5,710 nt of DNA from Acidimicrobiaceae bacterium (GTDB lineage: Bacteria > Actinomycetota > Acidimicrobiia > Acidimicrobiales > Bog-793): positions 1 through 5,710 of the forward strand of contig DAHUZG010000419.1 in the NCBI GenBank assembly GCA_027306715.1, written 5' to 3'. This document shows, in pieces, positions 1 through 5,319 of this stretch (positions are counted from its first letter, which is position 1; every line of letters begins with the position of its first letter). The position numbers were made by a program, and so were the translations under genes. The notes beneath the pieces are model-generated. The model made no database searches, was not told the DNA's origin, and saw only the letters and a program-made list of their open reading frames with translations.

Positions 1-297
1 CAGCACCGGGATCGAGAGCCGGTCCTGCAGCGGGGCGAGGTGCGCCGTCCCGACCCGCTCGAGGAAGCGCTGGTAGGCCGTGCAGCACCGGAGATAGACG
101 TGCTGACCGTTGTCGAAGCTCAGCCCGTGCCGGGTGAACGACCAGGTGGCTCCGCCGAGGCGGGGACGCGACTCGAGCAGCGTCACCGCCGCCCCGCCGT
201 CGAGGCAGGCGATGGCGGCGCTGAGGCCGGCGAGGCCACCGCCGACGACGACGACGCGGGGCCGCCCCCCGGCGCCCGGCCGTCCGGCGCCGCTCAT
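1..297 (-). CDS. hpnE: HpnE, hydroxysqualene dehydroxylase (squalene-associated FAD-dependent desaturase), N-terminal part
   Basis: Only the first 99 residues are in the window; the gene continues beyond the left edge. Residues 14-42 form an FAD-binding Rossmann fold: a hydrophobic strand, the glycine-rich GGGLAG at 19-24, and an acidic residue (E42) ending the second strand. The RLGG signature of flavin amine oxidase/desaturase proteins follows at 46-49. The stretch NGQHVYLRCC at 63-72 is characteristic of the HpnE branch and separates it from carotenoid desaturases. In this family the enzyme reduces hydroxysqualene to squalene, the last step of the HpnCDE route. The ATG start at 297-295 overlaps the hpnD stop as ATGA, with a GGGGG run about 7 bases upstream as a possible weak ribosome site. 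Its place directly after hpnC and hpnD supports the call. What remains unseen is the C-terminal substrate domain, so integrity of the gene cannot be judged. Confidence 0.9.
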   Translation of the reverse strand, partial: MSGAGRPGAGGRPRVVVVGGGLAGLSAAIACLDGGAAVTLLESRPRLGGATWSFTRHGLSFDNGQHVYLRCCTAYQRFLERVGTAHLAPLQDRLSIPVL

Positions 298-1202
298 CTG
301 CCGACCCCCGCCGCGCTGAGCGCGGCCACCCAGGCCTTCTCCCAGGCGGGCAGCGAGACACGATGATCGAGCACGGCGAGCGGGTCGCGCTCGATCCGAT
401 CGAGCAGACGGCGGTAGATGCCCGCCATCGCCGCCACACACGAGCGGCTGCGCCGGTCGAGCAGGTCGAGCAGGCCGAGCCCCTCGTCGTAGCACTCCCG
501 AGCACGCCCCGCCTCGAAGTGGACGAGGTCGACGAGCGCTCCGGTCGGGCCGCTGGCGTCGGGCGCGCAGCCGAAGCGCTCGAGGTCCTCGGCCGGCAGG
601 TAGACGCGCCCCATGATCTCGCGGTCCTCGACGAGGTCGCGGAGGATGTTCGTGAGCTGCAGCGCCACCCCGAGCTCGTCGGCGAGGCGGGGCGCATCGG
701 GCGCATCGCCGCCGAAGATGGCGAGCGAGAGCCGCCCGATCGTGCCGGCGACGCAGCGGCAGTAGACGACGAGGTCGGCGAAGGTCTCGTAGCGCCGGCC
801 GCTGCAGTCCATCTCGCAGCCGGTGACGAGGTCGCCGAGGGCGTCGAGGGGCAGCTTGTAGCGCTCGATCGTGTCAGCGAGCGCCTGCATCACGAGGTCG
901 CCCGGGAAGGCGTCACCCCGGGCTGCCGCCTCGATCCCGGCGCGCACGGTGGCCAGGGACTCGAGCCGCTCCGCCGGCGCCGCCGGCCCGTCGCCGATGT
1001 CGTCGACACGTCGTGCGAAGGCGTACAGCGCCGACATCGCCCGGCGCTTCTCGGGCGCCAGGAGGCGGATCCCATAGGCGAAGTTGCGTGCCTCGCTGCG
1101 CGTGATCGCCTCGCAGCGGTCGTAGGCCCGCGCCAGCTCGCTCGCCGACCCGCTCGGCGCCGGCGCGCCCCTCGACAGACCGCCCCTCGACGCCTCGCTC
1201 AT
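294..1202 (-). CDS. hpnD: HpnD, presqualene diphosphate synthase
   Basis: This 302-residue protein belongs to the squalene/phytoene synthase family of all-helical head-to-head prenyl transferases, at normal family length. The first aspartate-rich motif is DDIGD at 67-71, preceded by YAFARRV. The second is NILRDLVED at 185-193, followed by GRVYLPAEDLERFG. These motifs bind the magnesium ions that hold the diphosphates. The NILRD form and the position between hpnC and hpnE fit HpnD, which condenses two farnesyl diphosphates into presqualene diphosphate. A phytoene synthase is the main alternative, but no carotenoid gene is present and the hpnC/hpnE neighbours argue against it. The ATG at 1202-1200 shares one base with the hpnC stop (TGATG); a GGGGG run lies about 5 bases upstream. 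The open frame extends much further upstream, but that part lies antisense-in-phase within hpnC and shows no family similarity. The first 20 residues are a poorly conserved tail. Confidence 0.92.
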   Translation of the reverse strand: MSEASRGGLSRGAPAPSGSASELARAYDRCEAITRSEARNFAYGIRLLAPEKRRAMSALYAFARRVDDIGDGPAAPAERLESLATVRAGIEAAARGDAFPGDLVMQALADTIERYKLPLDALGDLVTGCEMDCSGRRYETFADLVVYCRCVAGTIGRLSLAIFGGDAPDAPRLADELGVALQLTNILRDLVEDREIMGRVYLPAEDLERFGCAPDASGPTGALVDLVHFEAGRARECYDEGLGLLDLLDRRSRSCVAAMAGIYRRLLDRIERDPLAVLDHRVSLPAWEKAWVAALSAAGVGR

Positions 1203-2119
1203 CAAAGCCCCCGCGATCGCGACGCGCCCGCGGCGAGCCACGCACCGAGCGCGGCGCGGGCGACTGCGGCCTTGGACGCCTTGACGCGCCGGCCGACGAC
1301 GTCGTAGCCGGCAGCCTCGATGGCCTCGAGCTGGGCGAGGCCGCCGCCGAGGAAGCCGGCGACCGCCACCCGCTGGGCGCCGCCGAGCGCCCGCACGAGC
1401 GGCCGTCCGGCGACGAGCAGCTCCCGGGCACGGGACACCTCGAAGGCCATCAGGCGCCGGAAGGCGGGGCTCGGGCCGCCCCCGGCGGACGGGCGCCCCG
1501 CCAGCTCGGACTCGGCGACCCCGAAGCGCTCGAGGTCCTCGAGGGGAAGGTAGACCCGTCCGGCGGCGTAGTCCTCGGCGACATCCTGCCAGTGCTCGAC
1601 GAGCTGAAGCCCGGTACAGATCGAGTCCGACCACTCCACGAGGAGAGGGCTGCGGCGACCGAAGGCGGCGAGCACGAGGCGGCCGACGGGGTTGGCCGAG
1701 AGGGCGCAGTAGTCGGCGAGCTCGCCGTATCCGGCGTAGCGGGTGACGAGCTGGTCCTGACGGTTGGCGGCGATGAGGTCGGCGAAAGGCTGGCGCCCTG
1801 CCCCGCTCGCCCGGGACATCTCGCCGGCGCGGACGAACACCGGGTGGGTCGCCCGGCAGTCGAGCCCCCGGTCGAGCTCGGCTTCGGCCCACTCGAGCTG
1901 GGCGAGCCGGTCACCGGCTGCGAGGTCGCCGAGGTCGTCGACGAAACGGGCGAAGCCGTACACCGCCAGCAGCCACTCCCGCTCGCGGCGTGGCAACAGC
2001 CGGCTGGCGACAGGGAAGTTCTCGCCCGCCGCCTTGGCCATCACCTCGTCGACGTCGAGACCGGGAAGCGCAGGCGACACCCGGTCCCGCGGGTCGGCGG
2101 CGACCGGCGGCGAGCTCAA
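1202..2119 (-). CDS. hpnC: HpnC, hydroxysqualene synthase
   Basis: This 305-residue protein is a second squalene/phytoene synthase family member, paralogous to the hpnD product next to it. ENFPVASRLLPRR at 33-45 and VYGFARFVDDLGD at 53-65 match the HpnC N-terminus; DDLGD at 61-65 is the first metal-binding motif. SANPVGRLVL at 141-150 and HWQDVAEDYAAGRVYLP at 176-192 hold the second motif; the HWQD form, in place of NILRD, distinguishes HpnC from HpnD. In characterised systems HpnC converts presqualene diphosphate to hydroxysqualene. The chosen start is a TTG at 2119-2117 that overlaps the dxs stop as TTGA, typical of coupled translation. The first in-frame ATG would start at residue 27 and would leave the ENFPV motif intact, so it is a possible alternative. 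No strong Shine-Dalgarno is visible upstream (only GGGG at about 11 bases). The C-terminal third is alanine- and arginine-rich and less conserved. Confidence 0.91.
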   Translation of the reverse strand: MSSPPVAADPRDRVSPALPGLDVDEVMAKAAGENFPVASRLLPRREREWLLAVYGFARFVDDLGDLAAGDRLAQLEWAEAELDRGLDCRATHPVFVRAGEMSRASGAGRQPFADLIAANRQDQLVTRYAGYGELADYCALSANPVGRLVLAAFGRRSPLLVEWSDSICTGLQLVEHWQDVAEDYAAGRVYLPLEDLERFGVAESELAGRPSAGGGPSPAFRRLMAFEVSRARELLVAGRPLVRALGGAQRVAVAGFLGGGLAQLEAIEAAGYDVVGRRVKASKAAVARAALGAWLAAGASRSRGL

Positions 2120-4071
2120 CAGGCGGCGACCCCGGGCGCCGGGGCGAGCCCGAGACGGATGGCAGCGTCACGCACCGTCGTCGCGATGCCGTCGGCGTCG
2201 AGGCCGAGCTGGCGGAGGATCTCGTCGGGCTTGGCGTGCGGCAAGAAGCGCGTCGGCACGCCGAGCACGACGCTGCGCGGACCGGGCAGACCCTGCTCGG
2301 CGGCCGCCTCGTCGACCAGCTGGGCGAGATAGGCGCCGGCGCCGCCGTGGGCGCGGCCGTCCTCGACGGTGACGAGCAGCCGGGCGCCGGCGGCGATCTC
2401 GATCAGCCGGGGATCGGCAGGGCGCACGACCCGCAGGTCGTACACCGCGGGGCGCAGGCCGCCGATGCCGATCTCCGCGGCGGCCGCCAGGGCGCGGCCG
2501 GCCATCTTGCCGATGCCGACGATGACGACGTCGCCGTCGCCCTCTGCGAGCAGGCGCGAGCCGAGGCCCTCGCCCGGCGACGCCGCCAGCGGCTCGCCGG
2601 GCGTCTTCGGCCAGCGGATGAGCGCCGGCCCCGGCAGCTCGAGGGCGGCGGCGAGCATCGCCCGGATCTCGCCCGGCTCGCTCGGCGCGAACACTGCCAT
2701 CTGCGGGATCGCCAGGGCCAGCACCATGTCGAGGATGCCGTGGTGGCTCGGTCCGTCGTCGCCGGTGATGCCGGCGCGGTCGGCACAGACGACGACCGGA
2801 GCCGAGTGCAGCCCGACGTCGAGGTTCTGCTGATCGAAACAGCGGGAGAGGAACGTCGAGTAGATCGCCACCACCGGCCGCAGTCCGCCGAGCGCCATCC
2901 CGGCGGCGGCCGTCATCGCATGCTGCTCGGCGATGCCCACGTCGAGGAAGCGCTCAGGGTGGCGTGCCTGGAAGGGCAGCAGCCCCGTGGGCCCGGGCAT
3001 GGCGGCGGTGACAGCCACGATCCGCTCGTCGCGCTCGGCCTCGGCGACGAGCGCCGCCGAGAAGGCCTCGCTGTAGCTCGAGAGGCGGGTCGGCACGGGG
3101 CCGGCTCCGGGCGCGGGCGTGCTCAAGGCACCGGTGTCGGTCGCCGAGCCCGGCTTGGCCAGGGGCGGCGGCGCCTTCAGGTCGTGCAGGCACTGCACCT
3201 CGTCCTCCTCGGCGGGGCCGTAGCCTTTCCCCTTCCGGGTGAGGACGTGGAGCACGATCGGACCGGGCCAGCCGGCTGCCCGGCGCAGCGCCTGCTCGAG
3301 CACGCCGACGTCGTGACCGTCGAGCGGCCCGGCATAGCGCACCCCGAGCGCCTCGAAGAAGACGTGCGGCTCGACCAGCTCGCGCACCGCAGCCGTCAGG
3401 CTGCGCAGCGACTGACCGGCCATCTGACCCATCACCGGGATGTCGCCGAGGACCCGCGACACGCGCGCCTTGACCGCCCCGTAGGAGGGGTTGAGCCGTA
3501 GCTGGGTGAGGGACTCCGAGAGCTTGGAGACTGTCGGGGCGTAGCTGCGTCCGTTGTCGTTGAGCACGATGACGACGCGGGCACCGGCGTGGCCGAGATT
3601 GTTGAGCGCCTCGTACGCCATCCCGCCCGTGAGGGCGCCGTCGCCGACGAGGGCGACGACACGGCGGTCCTCCTCGCCGGTCGCACGGAAGGCCGCGGCC
3701 AGCCCGTGGGCGTAGCTGAGGGCGGTCGAGGCGTGGGAGTTCTCGATCCAGTCGTGCTCGGACTCGGCCCGGTTCGGGTACCCGGACAGCCCGCCAGCCT
3801 GCCGGAGCGCGGCGAAGCCCTTCTTCCGCCCGGTCAGCAGCTTGTGCACGTAGGCCTGGTGGCCGGTGTCGAACAGCAGCACGTCACGGGGCGAGTCAAA
3901 GGCGCGGTGCATCGCCATCGTCACCTCGACGGCGCCGAGGTTCGAGCCGAGGTGGCCGCCGGTCAGCGACACCGACTCGACGACGAAGGCACGGATCTCT
4001 GCCGCCAGCTCGTCGCACTCGGCGAGGCTCAGCTCTTTGAGCATCGCCGGCGAGCTGATGCGCTCGAGCAT
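2116..4071 (-). CDS. dxs: DXS, 1-deoxy-D-xylulose-5-phosphate synthase
   Basis: The product condenses pyruvate and glyceraldehyde 3-phosphate, using thiamine diphosphate, to 1-deoxyxylulose 5-phosphate, the entry step of the MEP isoprenoid pathway. Counted from the ATG at 4071 it has 651 residues, normal for the family. GGHLGSNLG at 38-46 carries a conserved active-site histidine. DTGHQAYVHKLLTGR (68-82) and SEHDWIENSHAST (104-116) follow. GDGALTGG at 143-150 through NDN at 171-173 is the thiamine diphosphate/magnesium motif. A Pro/Gly-rich linker spans about 300-330. The pyrimidine domain has DVGIAEQHA (377-385, catalytic glutamate E382), YSTFLSR and DRAGITGDDGPSHHG (431-445), then a transketolase C-terminal domain. 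The ATG start is chosen because MLERI is where family members usually begin, although no ribosome site precedes it. A GTG at 4158 would add 29 low-complexity residues and lies in a repeat array. An in-frame TGA at 4191-4189 excludes anything longer. It is the first gene of the operon and its stop overlaps hpnC. Confidence 0.95.
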   Translation of the reverse strand: MLERISSPAMLKELSLAECDELAAEIRAFVVESVSLTGGHLGSNLGAVEVTMAMHRAFDSPRDVLLFDTGHQAYVHKLLTGRKKGFAALRQAGGLSGYPNRAESEHDWIENSHASTALSYAHGLAAAFRATGEEDRRVVALVGDGALTGGMAYEALNNLGHAGARVVIVLNDNGRSYAPTVSKLSESLTQLRLNPSYGAVKARVSRVLGDIPVMGQMAGQSLRSLTAAVRELVEPHVFFEALGVRYAGPLDGHDVGVLEQALRRAAGWPGPIVLHVLTRKGKGYGPAEEDEVQCLHDLKAPPPLAKPGSATDTGALSTPAPGAGPVPTRLSSYSEAFSAALVAEAERDERIVAVTAAMPGPTGLLPFQARHPERFLDVGIAEQHAMTAAAGMALGGLRPVVAIYSTFLSRCFDQQNLDVGLHSAPVVVCADRAGITGDDGPSHHGILDMVLALAIPQMAVFAPSEPGEIRAMLAAALELPGPALIRWPKTPGEPLAASPGEGLGSRLLAEGDGDVVIVGIGKMAGRALAAAAEIGIGGLRPAVYDLRVVRPADPRLIEIAAGARLLVTVEDGRAHGGAGAYLAQLVDEAAAEQGLPGPRSVVLGVPTRFLPHAKPDEILRQLGLDADGIATTVRDAAIRLGLAPAPGVAAC

Positions 4072-4134
4072 CGGGTAGCGCGGCCCGGCGGCGTCGTGGC
4101 CGCCCGCAACTCGTGGTCGGGTCAAGTCGTCACC

Positions 4135-4179
4135 GGCACTCTCGTCAAAGGCACTCACGTCGAAGGCACTCTCGTCGAA
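4135..4179 (-). repeat. Three tandem 15-bp repeats at the upstream edge of dxs
   Basis: Three copies sit head to tail at 4135-4149, 4150-4164 and 4165-4179. On the minus strand the unit is TTCGACGAGAGTGCC, with one or two changes in individual copies. Degenerate copies flank the array: the plus-strand core GTCRA/GTCAC recurs at 4129, 4144, 4159, 4174 and 4188, so the 15-base period runs over about 4120-4193. The middle copy alone has GTG where the other two have GAG, and that GTG (4158-4156) is the longer candidate dxs start. The period is a multiple of three, so if translated it encodes FDESA-like units. It may be a coding repeat, part of the leader, or a series of binding sites. Confidence 0.85.
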
Positions 4180-4294
4180 GAACTCCTGTCAAGCACCGCC
4201 ACCGCCGGCGGAAGTGCTGCTGGGGGGACCGGAGAGCCCGGCCCGGAGCGGATCCGAGCTCCCACCGTTCCCTGCCGGACCTACCCCGCGCAAA

Positions 4295-4320
4295 GCTCGA
4301 TGACCACATCGTCACCTCGC
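4295..4320. promoter_or_regulatory. Imperfect inverted repeat, candidate operator upstream of dxs
   Basis: The plus-strand arms GCTCGATGAC (4295-4304) and GTCACCTCGC (4311-4320) are separated by six bases and pair at 7 of 10 positions, with a perfect inner TGAC/GTCA. Another GTCA half-site follows at 4326-4329. The size and form would suit a dimeric regulator such as a TetR-type protein, and the site lies between the regulator gene and the operon. Chance symmetry is quite possible in such GC-rich DNA. Confidence 0.3.
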
Positions 4321-4328
4321 TTGCTGTC

Positions 4329-4357
4329 ATCCTTCCAGAGACGGCCGCCCGAGTCAA
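4329..4357 (-). promoter_or_regulatory. Weak sigma70-like promoter candidate for the dxs-hpn operon
   Basis: TTGACT at 4357-4352 (five of six bases of the -35 consensus) is followed after 17 bases by AAGGAT at 4334-4329. The latter keeps the important second A and final T of the -10 element but is otherwise poor. The -35 overlaps the stop codon of the upstream regulator gene. Transcripts would carry a leader of roughly 165-250 bases containing the inverted repeat and the 15-bp array. No better pair was found in 4159-4353. The other TTGACA, at 4192-4187, has no -10 partner. Confidence 0.25.
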
Positions 4358-5217
4358 CGCGTTGTGGCTCGCGGGGCCCTTCGCACGGAATTCTCCGCCG
4401 GCGCCGCTCCGGCGACGGCGAGCGCAGTGCCCGATGTGGCCGAGCGCACGGCTTCGGCTACGGAGCGGGCGAGGAGCGCCTCGACCCCGGTCTCGTCGAG
4501 GACCGGGACGAGCTCCGCCACGGCGACGGCGACCTCTGCCACAAGGCTCCGGAGCGCTCGGCCGTGGCCGGGCCTGCGCTGCACCGCGAACGAGGTGAGA
4601 TCGAGCAGGAGCGGAAGGTAGGGGGCCATCGAGTGCTCGAGCAGGCTCGTCGCCGCTGCCTCGTCGAGCGGCCCCGGGGCGTGCTCGCGCAGCTGCTCGG
4701 CGACCTGGCGGCCGACGGCTGCCGCCGCTGCGAGGAACAGCTCCTCCTTCGAGCCGTAGTACCGATAGAACGATCCCTTGGCGACGTCGGCCGAGCGGCA
4801 GACGTCGTCGACGGTGACGTCGGCGTGACCGTGCCTGCAGAACGCCGCCAGGCCGGCATCGAGCAGCCGGTCGGCCGTCGGGCGGGTGGCGCCTGCGCCG
4901 TGGGCCTCGAGCAGCTCTTGCCACATCTCGGGACGGAAGACCCCCTCGTCGGGGCGCCCGAGCAGGTCCGGCAGCAGGGCCGGCAGCATCCGCCCGATCG
5001 CCTCCAGCGGCAGCCCGCGACGCTCCCTCAGCAAGCGGATCAGGCGGACCGCCTCGACATGGCGCTCGTCGTAAAGGAACCGGTTGGCAGCGACCTTGAC
5101 CGGCGGGGGAAGCAGGCTCTCGAAGAGGTAGAAGCGCACGGTCGGGGCGGCTACCCCGGTCCGCTCGACGAGCTCGGCCATCGAGAAGCTGCGCGGCAGG
5201 ACGCCACCGGCGCTCAC
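4354..5217 (-). CDS. Double-headed transcriptional regulator: N-terminal MerR-type HTH fused to a TetR-family repressor
   Basis: A single uninterrupted frame of 287 residues contains two different DNA-binding domains. Residues 11-80 form a MerR-type winged helix-turn-helix: FSMAELVERTGVAAPTVRFY (11-30), the wing NRFLYDERHVEAVRLIRLL (45-63) and a following helix through GLPLEAIGRML. A linker covers about 81-112. Residues 113-165 are a TetR HTH: TADRLLDAGLAAFCRHG, VTVDDVCRSADVAKGSFYRYYGSKEELF (134-161), with the recognition helix around AKGSFYRYY. The rest is a helical TetR ligand/dimer domain of unknown ligand, with a basic tail. The GTG start at 5217-5215 is used because the first in-frame ATG (residue 13) would cut into the MerR fold and an in-frame TGA lies at 5250-5248; no Shine-Dalgarno is seen. 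The start codon lies within the first 17-bp repeat. Target genes are unknown; the divergent degV-like gene and the downstream dxs operon are the obvious candidates. Confidence 0.85.
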   Translation of the reverse strand: MSAGGVLPRSFSMAELVERTGVAAPTVRFYLFESLLPPPVKVAANRFLYDERHVEAVRLIRLLRERRGLPLEAIGRMLPALLPDLLGRPDEGVFRPEMWQELLEAHGAGATRPTADRLLDAGLAAFCRHGHADVTVDDVCRSADVAKGSFYRYYGSKEELFLAAAAAVGRQVAEQLREHAPGPLDEAAATSLLEHSMAPYLPLLLDLTSFAVQRRPGHGRALRSLVAEVAVAVAELVPVLDETGVEALLARSVAEAVRSATSGTALAVAGAAPAENSVRRAPRATTR

Positions 5218-5292
5218 AGCAGGTCGGCGCTCACAGCGAGTCGGCGCTCACAGCGAGCCGGGGCTCACAGCGAGCCGGCGCTCACAGCGAGC
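5208..5292. repeat. Five tandem 17-bp repeats spanning the regulator start and the divergent intergenic region
   Basis: Five direct copies without spacers lie at 5208-5224, 5225-5241, 5242-5258, 5259-5275 and 5276-5292, and a four-base partial copy follows. The plus-strand unit is CGGCGCTCACAGCGAGC. Copy 4 has one change, copy 2 one, and copy 1, which overlaps the regulator's first codons, differs at its last four bases. Each complete unit contains a small dyad, GCTC-ACAGC-GAGC, perfect in copies 3-5. The array occupies most of the 102 bases between the two divergent genes, so it may hold operators or a translational leader. It is not a CRISPR: no spacers and the unit is too short. Confidence 0.95.
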
Positions 5293-5306
5293 CGGCCCCC
5301 GTCGGT

Positions 5307-5310
5307 AAGG
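5307..5310 (+). promoter_or_regulatory. Ribosome binding site deciding the degV-like start
   Basis: The purine run AAGG, preceded by T, ends nine bases before the GTG at 5320. It is the only Shine-Dalgarno-like stretch between the repeat array and the DegV domain, and it supports that GTG as the start. The upstream frame stays open through the repeats but offers no other start codon there. Confidence 0.5.
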
Positions 5311-5319
5311 TCGTCGGCG

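Noticed and set aside
363..1307. A 314-codon plus-strand open frame opposite hpnD
   Set aside because: It lies over hpnD, whose motifs and operon overlaps are clear, and it shows no recognisable fold, ribosome site or family motif.
1202..1892. N-terminally extended HpnD of 532 residues
   Set aside because: The extra 230 residues are arginine-rich shadow sequence within hpnC; the ATG at 1202 overlapping the hpnC stop gives a protein of family length.
1990..3501. A 503-codon open frame on the plus strand opposite dxs and the hpnC start
   Set aside because: It is antisense to a clear dxs with all catalytic motifs; the product is a low-complexity Arg/Gly/Ala/His-rich sequence, typical of shadow frames in very GC-rich DNA.
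4164..4192. Promoter using the perfect TTGACA at 4192-4187
   Set aside because: At 16 to 19 bases downstream the sequence reads around GTGCCT, with no -10-like hexamer; the TTGAC also fits the degenerate end of the 15-bp repeat.
4180..4353. Rho-independent terminator after the regulator gene
   Set aside because: Some GC-rich inverted pieces exist, but no stable stem followed by a T-run is present on the minus strand.
4113..4598. Plus-strand open frame with an RHSRRRHSRRR-like basic repeat
   Set aside because: The repeat is simply the 15-bp array read on the other strand; the remainder is antisense to the regulator gene and no ribosome site is seen.
5208..5292. CRISPR array
   Set aside because: Copies are 17 bases, directly adjacent, with no unique spacers and no cas genes nearby.
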